Positions 1 to 13,300 of a DNA stretch of 64,000 nucleotides are shown piece after piece. The notes beneath the pieces were generated by a model, which saw only the letters and a program-made list of their open reading frames with translations, was not told the DNA's origin and made no database searches. The stretch covers positions 3,483,815 through 3,547,814 of the forward strand of contig CM060081.1 in the NCBI GenBank assembly GCA_030533445.1, given 5' to 3'. The translations under genes and the position numbers were made by a program. Source of the DNA: Cyprinodon diabolis (lineage: Eukaryota; Chordata; Actinopteri; Cyprinodontiformes; Cyprinodontidae). Every line of letters begins with the position of its first letter. Position 1 is the stretch's first letter.

Positions 1-575
1 TATTATACATAACTATGTTATTTATCATCATCTACGAGCTCAGCCTCTTAACCTTAATATTTGCGTTGCCTTAGAATTCGTTATTTATAATTACATAGGA
101 GCGGGTCTCGCAGCCATGGAGGCAGACATCTTTGCGCTACGGCGGCGCAGAGCCAACAAACTAGCGATTGCGAGATCGCCCATTACGCTCGAAAGTAACT
201 ACGGCAAGTTGAGAGAGATGAACTGAGACGGTACTGAACACACAGACTAATGAAATACTATCGGTAAAATGATCTTTGTAAACAAACCTCATCACTTGAG
301 AAGGTAGGTGATGCGGACGTCGTGGAAGACATTTTGTCCCGTAACGCTCGCCGTACTGTTGGGGGGGAGAAGCGGTGGGGGGGAGATGTTCATGTTGCTG
401 CGGTCTGCAGTCTGGACGTTAGATGTTGCTAAAAATTACACAATGTAGCTTTAATATTGTTAAATTTAGTGAGAAAGAAACTGAGGGCTTAAAAATTTAT
501 TTTTGTTAGATTGTGATTATATTGCAAATGCAATCAATTTCCAAAGAGCAGTTGTTTTCTGACCCGAGCCAGTAG
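1..575. other. Left-edge sequence with a short basic ORF, probable transposon end
   Basis: No cellular exon was found here. An ATG at 114 opens a 36-codon frame ending in TGA at about 224; its product is short and basic, with an arginine run (LRRRRANK). The stretch ends in a terminus-like block near 430-460 that reads as a TTAA site next to 'acaatgtagc', resembling the termini of the TTAA-flanked element at 27720-28381. I infer the remnant of a similar DNA transposon whose left end lies off the window. The upstream exons of dennd6a must lie further left. The ORF could equally be chance. Confidence 0.3.
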
Positions 576-1162
576 GGGGGGCTATAATGCTACGTTCAGA
601 GCGCACGCATCAGAAGCCTGTAACAATGGCAGCTATATCTGCTGTGATCAGTGGATAAAAAGTTGTTTTAATATGTTTTTAAGTGAGAAAGTCCACCTGA
701 AAACTTCATCCCTGCAGTCAGTTCATCCAGATTACCATCCTGCCTTCAATAATCCACTGTCGGAGCCGCTTGGACCTTTTCGTGTACGTAATCCAAACTG
801 CAGGCACCAGATTAATAAAATCAAATATATTTTAGGGGCAGATTTCGACATTTTAAGTTAATTTAGGCGTTAATAAAATGTTTCAGAGGAGTGATCATAG
901 CGCTCTGCATCAGCAGTGCTGTGTCTGTCTCCCTATCAGCTCCCAGATCTGCTTCTCTGATTGGTTGATGTGACGCATCCAGCAGCAAAAGTAAATTTTT
1001 TTCCAACTCCAGCACCTGCTGCTTCTCAAGCGCGTCAGATTCTCAGAAGCTCATGAGACGCTGCTTCTGCTGCTCAAAACACGCTGCAGGTCCTTTTGCT
1101 GCGCCTTGATGAGTGTTAACCATTGACTGTGAGCGTGCGATCTGAACGTAGCATTAGCCCTC
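576..1162. mobile_element. Non-autonomous inverted-repeat element (MITE-like)
   Basis: The left end (around 580-605) contains 'aatgctacgttcagagcgca' and the right end (around 1135-1158) carries its reverse complement with one or two mismatches, giving terminal inverted repeats of about 30 bp around 585 bp. No transposase motif is visible inside. The flanks do not give a clean target-site duplication, so the superfamily is not assigned. It sits just upstream of the first dennd6a exon in the window, in an intron. Confidence 0.5.
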
Positions 1163-1374
1163 AGTCATCTCCTAACTTCACAGGGACTTAAATAGGAATC
1201 ATTTTGGTAAAAATGTTTATAAAGCTCTGCTTTTATAGCTCATTGCTTCAGATATTCCACAATTCCTGCCACCTTTTAGATCCAATTGATTCCCAATTAG
1301 ATGTTCCTTGGTTCTCAGTGACTGTGAGGATTCCTAACACCAGCTTTTCTCTCTTTGTTTTTGCATTTCTTCAG

Positions 1375-4300
1375 TCTCTGGTCCTAATCAGTAAGTTGCC
1401 ATATGTGACCTTCTTCCACTCGCTGCTGAAGATCATGGCTCCAGAATACTTTGAGAAACAGGAGCCCTGCTTGGAGGCCGGTCAGTCTGAATATTTCCTT
1501 GTAATTATCTGTTTTCAGCCTTTTATTGGGGTTTTATGTGACAGACCGGCACTAAGTAGAGCAGTTTGATCCCTTTAGGGATAAATGATGATTTCCTTTG
1601 TCTTCAGTTCAGGCTGCAAGTCTTTTTAGCTTGATCTCATATAGAGTCTCTGACTGTTCTTTCTTTGGATGAAATGACAACAAATGAAACCAGAGTCCCC
1701 TGGATAACGACTTGCCAGATGCAGGTGTAGTGAGCCATAGTTCTGACATCAGCCAATAAAAACACCATTGCTAATTGCAGAGTTGCATTTTATATATATA
1801 TATACATATATATATATATAATATGTGCCCAAAATTAAAATACATAGAAAGTCCAGCTAGCATTTTAGAAGATTCAGGGACGGCGGGCATACGCTGGCTA
1901 AATCTGCAAGGCCCCCTAGAGGCGCCATGTTTGATCCCTTCTGGTTCGGGGGGGCCTGCAGCTGGTCCATCTGAGGGAGATGTTCTGCTGTGTCTCTGAG
2001 CCTCCATGATGCTGGATGTTATCTAACAGACCTTCAACCCTAACCCACCCAGGAAGCCTGCACCACCAGAGGACACCGCCTTCTTCCACACAAAGGGCTG
2101 GAATACAAACACCTCTAACACTTTAAAGAGAATTTTCCCTCCATTTCAGTCATCTTCCACTTCCTGTTGGTCTGTCTAGTAAAATCCAACAAACAGGGTT
2201 GTCTAGGAAACCAAACCTCAGTTTTCTGGTAGCTTCCTCTGCTGGTTTCTGAAATGTTCCTGTTTTTATCCATAACCATCCCATCCTGATGGCCTGTTAT
2301 CGTTTGTTAATCTGAATGAGTTTTCATGGACGGAACCAGTGGAAGTCAGAAGAACTGACTGGGAGCCGTTGGAAGATCCTTGTTTTATCTCTTTTTGCTC
2401 TTCTCTTTCGACAGCTTGTAACGACATGGACCGCTGGCCGCCGCCTCATCCTGGACGAGTCCTGACTCTGCCGATAATGGGCGTCGTCATTAAGGTAGTC
2501 CCTCAGCAGAGACAGCAAACCGATTCGGACCAGACTTGAATGATGAGGAGTAGTTGTAGAGATGGGACGAGGAAAAAGGCCGTCGTTGTTATTATTCACG
2601 GCTCTCTGAGAGTAGCTGATTTTCCTTTGATCATTTATTCAGTCATGTTTGTCATTTAATTTAAGGCAAATTATCCACTTGGCCACAGAGAAAACAAGCA
2701 TGGAGCTGCTTTCAGTTTTCTGTTTCTTCATCTGATGCTGCATTTTTTAACCGATGTTTATTGGATCTTAGTTTTTATTTTTATCTTATCAGGTTCGTAT
2801 CCCAACCTGCTACGATAAACCTGGAACCTCCCAGTTGGTCCAGTCTACCCAGGTAAACGGCCCCACCGGTCAGTCCTGTTTCAGCCTTTCAGTCATGTCG
2901 TTTCACACATTACGCTGAACTATTTCATGCTTTCAGAGCGACAGTCTAGTTTCCATCGTGCTGCCAACCATCCATGAAGTGGACCTGTTCAGGTGAGTCT
3001 GTGGCTCCATCTGCTGCCCAGTGGGGGTACTGCAGCTGACTGTGGAAGGGAAGGAAGTCCTTCAGCCGGGTCGCTGACCTGTTGGATCCTTCAGTAAAAG
3101 TACAGATAACCAGATTATTTAGCACCACATGGCTGATCTGATCAAATGAACAGAAAATGGTGCTAAAGCTGCAGAGGAGGAAGCTGTCATGGATGGTACC
3201 CATGGTGATTGTTATAGCCAGCTAAAGCGGGGCATACACTGTATATTTTGTTGCTAGTTTGGGCTGATTTTCGAGTCATGCGAGAATTTTTCGATCGCGT
3301 TTCTCAACGAAACTGCAGGGTGTCGTCATACAGTGTGAGCTGTAGCTGTGTGCAACAATTGAAAAAATCGTACACTCTATGCCCTGCTTAAAGGAGTAAG
3401 GAAGTCAATGAGGAATCCTCCTACGGCAGCAAACGGGCCATCTGTGTTTGGATGGAGGATCCACAGTAAGTGTCTGATCCTGGTTTCCTCTTCCAGGTGC
3501 TTCCACCCGGTCTTCTTCCACATCCAGATGCTTTGGGAGTTGGTGTTGTTAGGGGAGGCCCTTGTTGTCATGGCGCCGTCGCCAGCTGAGTCGGCGGACA
3601 CCGTGCTGGCGTTGGTCAGGTGAGGTCATTGTGAAGCATTTGATGCACATATGGAACATTATCGTGACATGACCGATCAGCTGCTCTGAAGGAAAACATC
3701 AGGAGCACACATCTGGATGAAATGAATCATCAGCGACACGGATGTGATGAAGGGTTCACCCTGCCTGATGTCACAGTCATTAACACTAGGACTCCCAGAA
3801 CTCTGATCTTACTAGACCTCCCACTGGCCGTCAATTTGACGGGTGACATTTTTCCCAATGGAACGCATGAATAGTGATGATGTCATCAACTGAAATGGTT
3901 CTAGTGTGCGATTTAAACCCATTGTGGAAATGTAAACCTTTAAAACAGGTCTAATATATATCTTTTAAAGGCTGTATTGTACACTATTATTATTTGTGGT
4001 CTAAATTTGTATTAAAAATAAATCAGTATACACTGTTTTACCACACAGGTTCAAATTTTCAATTTTATTTACAGAAATTGATCGACCCCCCCCCCCCCCG
4101 AACATTTCCCCCACATCACCTTTTCACATTTATGAGAAACATCACATTAGCGTTTTCTTGTGCAGCACTGAAGCACCTGCCTCTGCCTTCTTCTCCTCGC
4201 CAAAGCTGGCTCCACTGCATGGGAGGGGCCGTAACCTGCGGTTTGCATGCAACTGTTTTATCAGTTCAAGGATAAAATCTTTGCTTGAGACGGTAACTGT

Positions 4301-7300
4301 CAGGTCTAAGCACCTAAAACATCATACATACATACAGGGAAAGAAAGAAAGCACAGAGACAATTAACTTAGTTTTACTCGCGAGGAGAGTAGGAAGAGAC
4401 TGTGGAGTTTACAAATCTCCAACCCACTCTGCTGGTCTTCAGCTTTCTCCTCGCTATTTATTAAAGTCAGAGGGGGGTCCCTAGTTACACAAGCTGAGGT
4501 TGCGCTAAAGAAATAGGAAACAAGAAATACAATTCAATTTGCAGCCTCAGTGAACAGGTCAATTTGCATTTAAACGTCTTGCGGTCAAATGGTCCGAGAA
4601 CCTCCTGGTTTCGTTAAGCTTGAGCAATACTTCCTGAGAGTTGACCTATACTGCTTGTGCATCACCTCTCTGGAACAGTAATATGTCACACATTATACAT
4701 CATAAGAACAAACATTAAGTATCTTATACATAATTATTCCAACAGTAACGTTCAAACAGCTCCTGAACAAAACCAACACGTTTACAGCTGCTATGTCCAG
4801 GAGATGGTAAAATACAGCCACAGGCCACCTTGGAGCTTTTACAGAATACTTTCTAATCATCTGATCCTACACATCCATGCCAACCTGTGTGTGATTGTAG
4901 TAGACCAGCGGCTCTGGTTTGGCTTTTTGGACTCTGAGTGAACCGGCTGAGGTATGGGCAGTGCTATCCAAGCCTTGAACAAAGGTTTTACTACTATCTG
5001 ATGGGTCACTGATGTTTCCCGTGGGTGGGTGCTCATCCTCGGATTCACTGTCAGAATCTGAGCAGCTTCCTACCCAGTCCTCTTCATCAGTCTCTGCATC
5101 TCCACCCCAATTGCTATCATCAATATTTTGAGGCATTTCTAAAGCCTGTTTTGCGGTTAGATTTCTTCTGCAAGTCATTTTTCTGTATTAGTCAAAGAAT
5201 ACTAGGGAGAATGTTGTTTGCAAGGCAACGGTACCGACGTTAATCAACTGCAGGAAGAATTTACAAAGCAACTAATAGAGCCATCAAAATTCTGGCTGTG
5301 GGAGGTTGAGGTAAAATTAACCATATGTATTTTTTAAATACATATGGTTAAAAAAATCACATGAAAATGAAGCAAATATAGAACCAGAAGAAGTTGGTTA
5401 ACATGAACAAAATGCGATTAATTTAAATAAAGTTCTTTCCCTTTAAAATCTCAGAACCGTCAAAATGACGGCCTTGGGAGTTCTAGTGTTAGGCTTATTA
5501 CTGATCTGTGCGCTAGCTAGCTAGCTGCTAATGGATAGTTCATGGATGGAAACATATTCCCATCCATTTTTTCAGCATATTCAAAGTTCTCCTTAGAACT
5601 AGACAGAACCATATCCAGAGGCGGTTCCACATTCACCTCCAGTCGCTTTAGTAAAGCCAGATTTTCCAGCAGGTCTTTGGTTTGGAGGTGAACTAACAGA
5701 AGAACCTGTGCTCCTTCTCTCTGCAGCTGCATATCTCCTCTGCGCTACTGCAGCGACTTCAGGCCGTACTTCACCATCCATGACAGCGAGTTCAAGGAGT
5801 ACACCACCAGGACGCAGGCTCCGTGAGTACAGCCGCACTGCCTTCTGCTCTGACCAAAGCCATCGCAGTACTGCCGCATCATGATGGGGGGGGGGCAGAA
5901 CTAATGTGCCGCTGTCTAATTAGAAAACCAGGGCATCCCCAAGGGCATGAAGGTCAAAAATGAAATCAGTCCGTCTTTATTCATAGAAAGAAAAACAACC
6001 TACTTTGGGCCAACAAACAATTAACGAGCAAAAGACGAATCAATACGCAGCTAATTGGTTTATTTGAAGAAGCTGGAATCAAAAGCCATACAGCTCAGTG
6101 TTGCAGCTGATGCCTCCATTACTAAAAGCAGTAAATAAGCTCAAAATGTGCTGCAGTTCATCTGTGTCGAAGGAACCATCCCTGATCCTACAAGGACAGA
6201 TTTTAAGCCCCGCCCCCAACAATTTTTTCCCCGCATCAGAAACCCTCTTCCTCCCTGACTTGCACCAGGGTGGAGTACGACGTAATACGTTTAAATCTCC
6301 TGTAAATGCATTGGCAGCCATCATGCTCCTTGTGGTGTTATTGGCAGAGAAAAACCAGCTGATCTCCCCCCTTCCTGCTGATTAATACTACTACAAAATT
6401 TGGACTTGCTTGTTGGTAGCTTTTATTGGTAGCAAAACACTTAAGCTGTATTTCGTACTGATGGTGGTCAGAGGGCCCGGTGGCGCCAGTGTACGGCAGC
6501 CTCGCTTCTGTCAGTGAGCCCCAGGGCAGCTGTGGCTACAATGTAGCTTGCCACCATCAGTGTGTGTGAGTGTGTGAATAGGTGAATGACTGAATGTAGT
6601 GTAAAGAGCTCTGGTATCAAAAGCGCGATTAACGTCACAACTGTAGGACCAGCATTGCAGCGCATTATGCAGCACACAGCTTGTTTTTAGCAATGGAGAA
6701 ATACGTGGCTGACCTCTTTGGTTTTGGTTTTCAACACTTCATCACAGTGCCATTAAAAAAAGGACATGCATAGTGTCTTTCATCGCCTCTACTTCCCTTA
6801 AACAAAAATGTGCCCAGAATATTTGAATTTTTTGACGTATTGCTGCATTGAAAGAAAGGTCCGTCTGCATTAGATAATATATCAGATAATTCAGTAACAC
6901 AACACTGAGGCCATGTAATCTCATTACTAAACCTCCAATAAGAAGTAGAAATGTTTGAATTAAAGCACCTTGTTTTGTCATCATCGAATGAATGAACCTG
7001 AAGGCCGTCAGTGATTCTGGGAGTGACCAATCCCTTCTTTGCAAAGACTCTGCAACACTGGCCGCACATCATCCGCATCGGAGACATGAAGCAAGCGGGT
7101 AAGCATCTGTAGCGCTGATCTGATCTCCAGCCTCTGTCACACCGAGATGATTTAGACCTGCGTATGCCTGACGTACGGAAAATCTGGCGGAAAAGCTGCC
7201 ATCCGCTGGATAAGTTATGGGTACGTTTTGTAGTTCGACGACAAATTTTCAGTATGCTCAAAATTTGTCGACATATATGCCCGCCTGTGCCATGAGTAAC

Positions 7301-10252
7301 TTCTCCAGACTTCATCCCCATCATAGCCAGAAGGTGAGTGTGATTGATCCTTCCTGCGTTCATGCCCATAACCAACAAACTTCCTAGCAAACATGAAGCT
7401 GAATCTGCTGCGACTGCAAACCTTTAACTTCTTTTCGTTTTTCTTTTTATAAAATGTTTTTTTTTTTGGGTGCTGGCGGTAAACAGCAGCTAGGTTAATA
7501 CCGCGATCAAAGACATCTTTTTATGCTGACCAGGCGCCTCGGGGCACATTGCTTCCCCCCTCAGCATTACGCCGCCGTGCGTTATGCATAAGTTAGGCTG
7601 TCGTTGGACATAAGTTCTGGACTCGTTAGGAATACGCTATGTATTCGCCCAACGTTGAAACAATACTTAGAAAGTTAGTAGGGATGCACGATATTGGGAT
7701 TTTGGCCGATATCCGATATGCCGATATTTTAAAACTCATGTAGCCGATAACCGATACTGATGTTAAAGCTGGACAAAAATAAGTAGTCATTGAAAATAAC
7801 AGTTTTGTTATCCATTTCCAACACTTTGAAAAATAATATACTCCAATATATTTTCATATGATATCAAATTGATTTTAAAAAACGCGGTATCGATCTATTT
7901 TACTTTCAAAATCTCGTGAAATTTCATCGTTCTGTTACAAACTCTCGTGATATTTTGCAAATTCTTGTGAGATTTTGTTAGTAAAATAGATCAATACCAC
8001 GTCAATATATCAACATGTAAAAATATGGCAACATTTCCTGAATTTTCGGGGGATTTGGTAGCATAACGATGACATATAGCAATATTTCATTAGTAAAAGA
8101 GATTGATATGGTGTTTTTAAATGGCAATATATCAGCATATGAAGATATTGGGATATTTTAATGTATCAATATTTTTTCCCTCGTCTTTAGCAGTTTTTAA
8201 GTCTGTAAAAAAGAAGTTTTTGAGGAAGAAGAAGAAGTAGTATTTTTTTTTTTTTTTAGACTTTAGAAACTCAGAAGCTGATCAAATATCGGGTTAAATA
8301 TCGGTGGGGGGGCCAATGTCCGATATTCAGTTTTAAGGCCGATACCGATAGGGGGCCGATTATATCGGGCATCCCTAAAAGTTAGAATATGCCAGAGTTT
8401 TAGGCACACGGTGGCTAAATCATCAAGGTGTGACACTAGAAAGATGTTTGGGTCGTGTTTCCATTCTTTGGTGTTATGGTTGTGTTGCTCATCCATCCGT
8501 CCTTCCCTCTGTTCCCTCCCAGGAGAGCTGGCCAAGCACATGAAAGTCAAGAAACTAAAAAACCTCAAAACTCTGGACTCCAAACCGGGTAAACATCCCG
8601 TACTCCCTTAAGTTCGGAGCTTGTAGGAGCTTCCAGGTGGCTTCCTTCTCTGCCTCTAAGCTGCTCTGCATGTAATTTCCTCACAGGTGTGTACACTGCA
8701 TACAAGCCATATCTCAACAAGGATGAAGAGATCATCAAACAGCTCCAGAAGGTAGCAAACCGTCTAAAGCCCTGTGGGACGAAGGGGTCTGAAATCAAAT
8801 CTGCATTTTATTTATTGCTTGTTTGAACGGATCCACTGTCTGTTCTGGTTCTTCTACAGAAGATTTTTCTTCCTGTCAGATCAGCCAGGTTCGCACCGGT
8901 GCCTTTTAAGCCGGGCGTACACTGTGCGATATTTTTAATCGTTGCGTGCATGTACAGCTGAAACTGATGAAACCGCAGGGTTTAGGTGTTCACAGCTCCG
9001 ATGCATGTTCTCACACTGTGCAGCCCAACGCTGTGATGCGATCTACCTGCTCACACTGCACATCCTTAAACCACACATCAGACTCTACGTCGCGAGATGG
9101 CGCTCGTCCCACTCTTCAATCTAGAAGAAGAAGGAGAACTTCCTTGTTAACACATGTGCAGTGCTCAGGGTGATGTCACTACAACGTGACGTCACTGCCA
9201 GAAGATGTCAGGAGAGAGGTGTTACTATACTTGGGCAAAAATGGCCGACGCAAATGTTTATTTTTATTTTTTTTACTGATTAATGCTAAATTTATTAAAT
9301 CACCGTTAACGTATTAGTTTTAGGTATTAATAATGATCCATTGATTATTCCTTGCTGACTTTTATCTTAAGTTACTAAAGTCTGATCTGAAGGAGTTCTA
9401 TGTTTAACATCCACCCAGCGGTGGGTTCAACGCCCTCAGACGCCCTCAGACGCCTTCCTCTGCAGAGAGAGGAAGGACGGCCCACTCTACCGTCACACGG
9501 GGTTCACACAGATCACGTGGGAAGAGCTGCTGCTGAGAAAAAACAAACACCTTTTAATTAGTAGATATTTCAATTGACCTAACTTTTCCTCAAAAAATTG
9601 TAAAAGCTTGAGATCAAGTTATTTAACGTTTTAATCGTTAAATTTTGGCATCTGACACAGCCGCTTCAACCAGCTCTGAATCATGGGAAACGGTGACCAT
9701 GAAAGAACCCCTGATGGATCCTTCAGATCAGCCACAATGACGGACACATTGGTCAGCAGCGTTTAAAGGATCCTTTGGAGAAACGCTGTGACGTAGTCGG
9801 TCTACCAATGCGGCCTTTAGATATGACTTGCAGTAGGGCTGGGCGATATAGAAAAAAAGCTTATCGATAAAAAAAAATGTATATTGATCGATATCGATAA
9901 TTATTGAAAAGATTTGAAACCATATTTTATGTGCAGCTCTGCCTGGACTTTTTATAATATTGCTAAATGATTTAATTTTAATAAAGAACACAAACACAGA
10001 CTTCCAATTAAATATTTATTTAACCAACTTTTTTAACCATAACAGAATTGTTTTAAAGAAAAAAAACTTAAAAGACCTGAGTTATGTTATTAAATACTGA
10101 CAAAGAATAAACTAAAGTGACCAAAGTAAATATAACAAATAAACCTGGTTCAGCTTAGTTTCCTGCTTTAACCTGAGTTCTTACTTTGAAGTTGCTGGCC
10201 CCTCAGCATTTTTCTCTCAATTGTTAGAACTACGTGGGAAACTGCCCAGAAC

Positions 10253-10300
<48 letters not shown>

Positions 10301-13300
10301 CGGCTGAGATGATAAAAAAAAAAAAAAGTTGGTTGTGTTATCAGACTTGGTTTTCACTGGTTCCCGACACATTTTACAGATGACTGTGGTTTGTTTTTTG
10401 TCCGACTTGCCATGACCGAAATACTGCCAAACTGCCGAACTACAAAAACCCTTCTTTGGAACAATTTCCTCCGCCTCTCCTGCTGCGACATCTTCATGTG
10501 CTCTGTGTTGTGTTTTGAGAGGGCGGCGATTGGTGACGGCATGCCTGGGTCCGCGATTGTGATTGGTTAGGAGGAAGTAGTGACTAGCATAAACCTACAT
10601 GCGAGGCTACAATGAGATGGAAGGAAAACTGCGTTTCTTTATCGAACTTTTATCGAGCCTATTTTTTTCTATTGCGCCACACGTCTATCGATCGATATAT
10701 ATCGTTATTGAATTATCGCCCAGCCCTAACTTGCAGCTGCTGTCCTGTTTTTTACAGAACGTTGAAATAAACATCACTGTTAGAGGGTTTTAACTTCCCT
10801 GTCCAGCAGAGAGCTTTGAAGCCCCGCCCCCGTCATGGTTAAAGCTACGCTGATGCAGCATCTGATTCAGTTCCATTCCCAGAACAGATGATTGGAACAG
10901 ATGATAGACATGGCCGCCTCAGTATGGCTCAGAGATGCTGCTGATTAAAGTTCTCTTTACTGTCATCAAAGGCTCTGGCCTCACAGCAGGAGCCTTTGAT
11001 CTTATATTCAATTATTTAAGGATATTATTAGGAAGTAAAAATGGATCAGAATCAGAAATACTTTAATGTTCCTATATATATCTCTTTTTTCTGTTGAGTA
11101 GAGATGAGATTATTACCTTTATTATAATCTGGCAGTGATTCTGTTAGCATTGCAGGCTGAAACATTCCAGATTCATGTGCCCTGGTTGCTCCTCAGTTCC
11201 TTGGCTTTGTCTTCTTTCAGGGAGTTCAGCAGAAGCGGCCGTCAGCGGCCCAGAATGCAATTCTCCGACGCTACTTCTTAGAGCTGACTCAGAGCTTCAT
11301 CATCCCTCTGGTAAACATCAGCCGTCTCAGACAAAGTTGTAGTTTAAACGCCGCTTTAGGTTTGGACCTTTTCATAGAGTCTCTGTTGGGTTTCTGCAGG
11401 AGCGGTATGTTGCCAGCCTCATGCCTCTCCAGAAGTCCATCAGTCCTTGGAAGAGTCCTCCTCAGCTCCGGCCTTTTGTCCAGCAGGACTTCATGAAGAC
11501 CCTGGAGAAAGCAGGACCCCAGCTCACGTCCAGACTCAAAGGAGACTGGATCGGACTCTACAGGTGGGAAGCGTCATGTGTCGAGTTGTTTTGCTGTAGA
11601 GACATACACAAACCACCTGGTATCAGATTCTGTGATGTTGTTATTTCAGGCATTTCCTAAAATCCCCAAACTTTGATGGCTGGTTCCGCAGCAGGAAAAG
11701 AGAGATGACTCAGAAACTGGAGGCTCTGCACCTGGAGGCTCTATGTGAAGAGGTAAGCTGGGAAAATGAACAATCATCATGTTGCCAATCTTAGAAATCT
11801 TCTTTTAAAGCTAAATCTGACTGGATCTCAACAACGCCATCTTTGTTGCTTTCTGTCTGCAGGACCTTCAGCAGAGGATCCAGAAGCACACGGAGGTGGA
11901 GGCGGTCGATCTGGTTCTGAAGCTGAAAGACAAACTGGTAATTAGACACTGGTATCCCACAGAAATGGGATGGCTGGCCTCTTTAAACTTATTTAAAGCA
12001 GAAATTATCCTTAAAAATACAGCAAAGATGAAAAAGACTCAGTCCTGTAGAGATGAGGAGTTGGAAGCTTTTAAGGCAAGTTTTATCAGTTCGTAGCTTC
12101 GTTAATGTTCTGATGCATTGATCCAGACAATTCCCTGCAAACCAGATTCCAAACTTTAGTTAGAAAAGTGACTGTTATTAACTGAGTAACCAATCACCCA
12201 CAACTAATGGAGAGCTTTAGAAGGCCCCAAATTGTATTCTCCACGGAAACTAAGGATGAACACAGGTTTAAAATTTCTATGAGTCACGTTTTCATCTACT
12301 GATCTGGAGCCAGCCGGGACAATCGTGCAAATCCGGATTCATTAGACACTGGCATTCGCAAGTAGAGGTAGCAAACAGCACCGTCCATGTCTGAGAGAAA
12401 TGGAGTGAGGTTTTCAGCAGTTTTTGATATCTGGCCAGTGGTTGGCCGGTGCAAGTGATGTCACAGACTGTCTGAGGACAAAGAAAGAAGACATGGTGTT
12501 AGATAGAGCTGCATTTAGGGGAAAATCGGGGCATAACTAAACCTGACGTAAACATTCTGGGAGAGCCAGAATTACCCAGAATGCAACAGCTCTTCTGTAA
12601 CCGTGTCAGTCCGGATTGCAGCTGGAACAGAGCAATGTCATAACTAGGCCCTTTATTATGTTGCACTGAGCTGTGTGTATCTTTAAAACCTTAAGTGGCT
12701 GCTTGAAAAGCTTTTCCTTTTTTTAAGGGACAACTCAACATCTGACATTTAATGAGTCAAGTGTTGAGGTTTTACCTCGGCGATGGGTCAGATTAGGGCT
12801 GGGCGATAATTCAATAACGATATATATCGATCGATAGACGTGTGGCGCAATAGAAAAAAAGAGGGTCGATAAAAGTTCGATAAAAAAGAAACGCAGTTTT
12901 CATTCCTTCTCATTGTAGCCTAGCATGTAGGTTTATGCTAGTCACTGCTTCCTCCCAACCAATCACAATCGCGGACCCAGGCACGACGTCACAAAGCGCC
13001 GCCCTCTCAAACCATAACACAGAGCACACGAAGATGTCCGCAGCAAGGAGAGGCAGAGGAAATTGTTCCAAAGAAGGGTTTTTGTAGTTCGGCAGTCTGG
13101 CAGTATTTCGGTCATGGCAAGTCGGACAAAAAACAAACCACAGTCATCTGTAAAATTTGCTGGGAACCAGTGAAAACGAAGTCTGATAACACAACCAACT
13201 TTTTTTTTTTTTATCATCTCAGCCGCTCACACCCGCAGGAGTACAAGCTGTGTAGGCCCCGGCGCGGCTCTGCATCGCCTCAGAGGAATCTTCGGGAATT

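Noticed and set aside
2031..2050. ccctaaccca, telomere-like
   Set aside because: A single partial repeat, not an array.
6731..7390. A 219-codon minus-strand frame
   Set aside because: It overlaps the dennd6a exon 7004-7098 on the opposite strand and shows no motif; a shadow frame.
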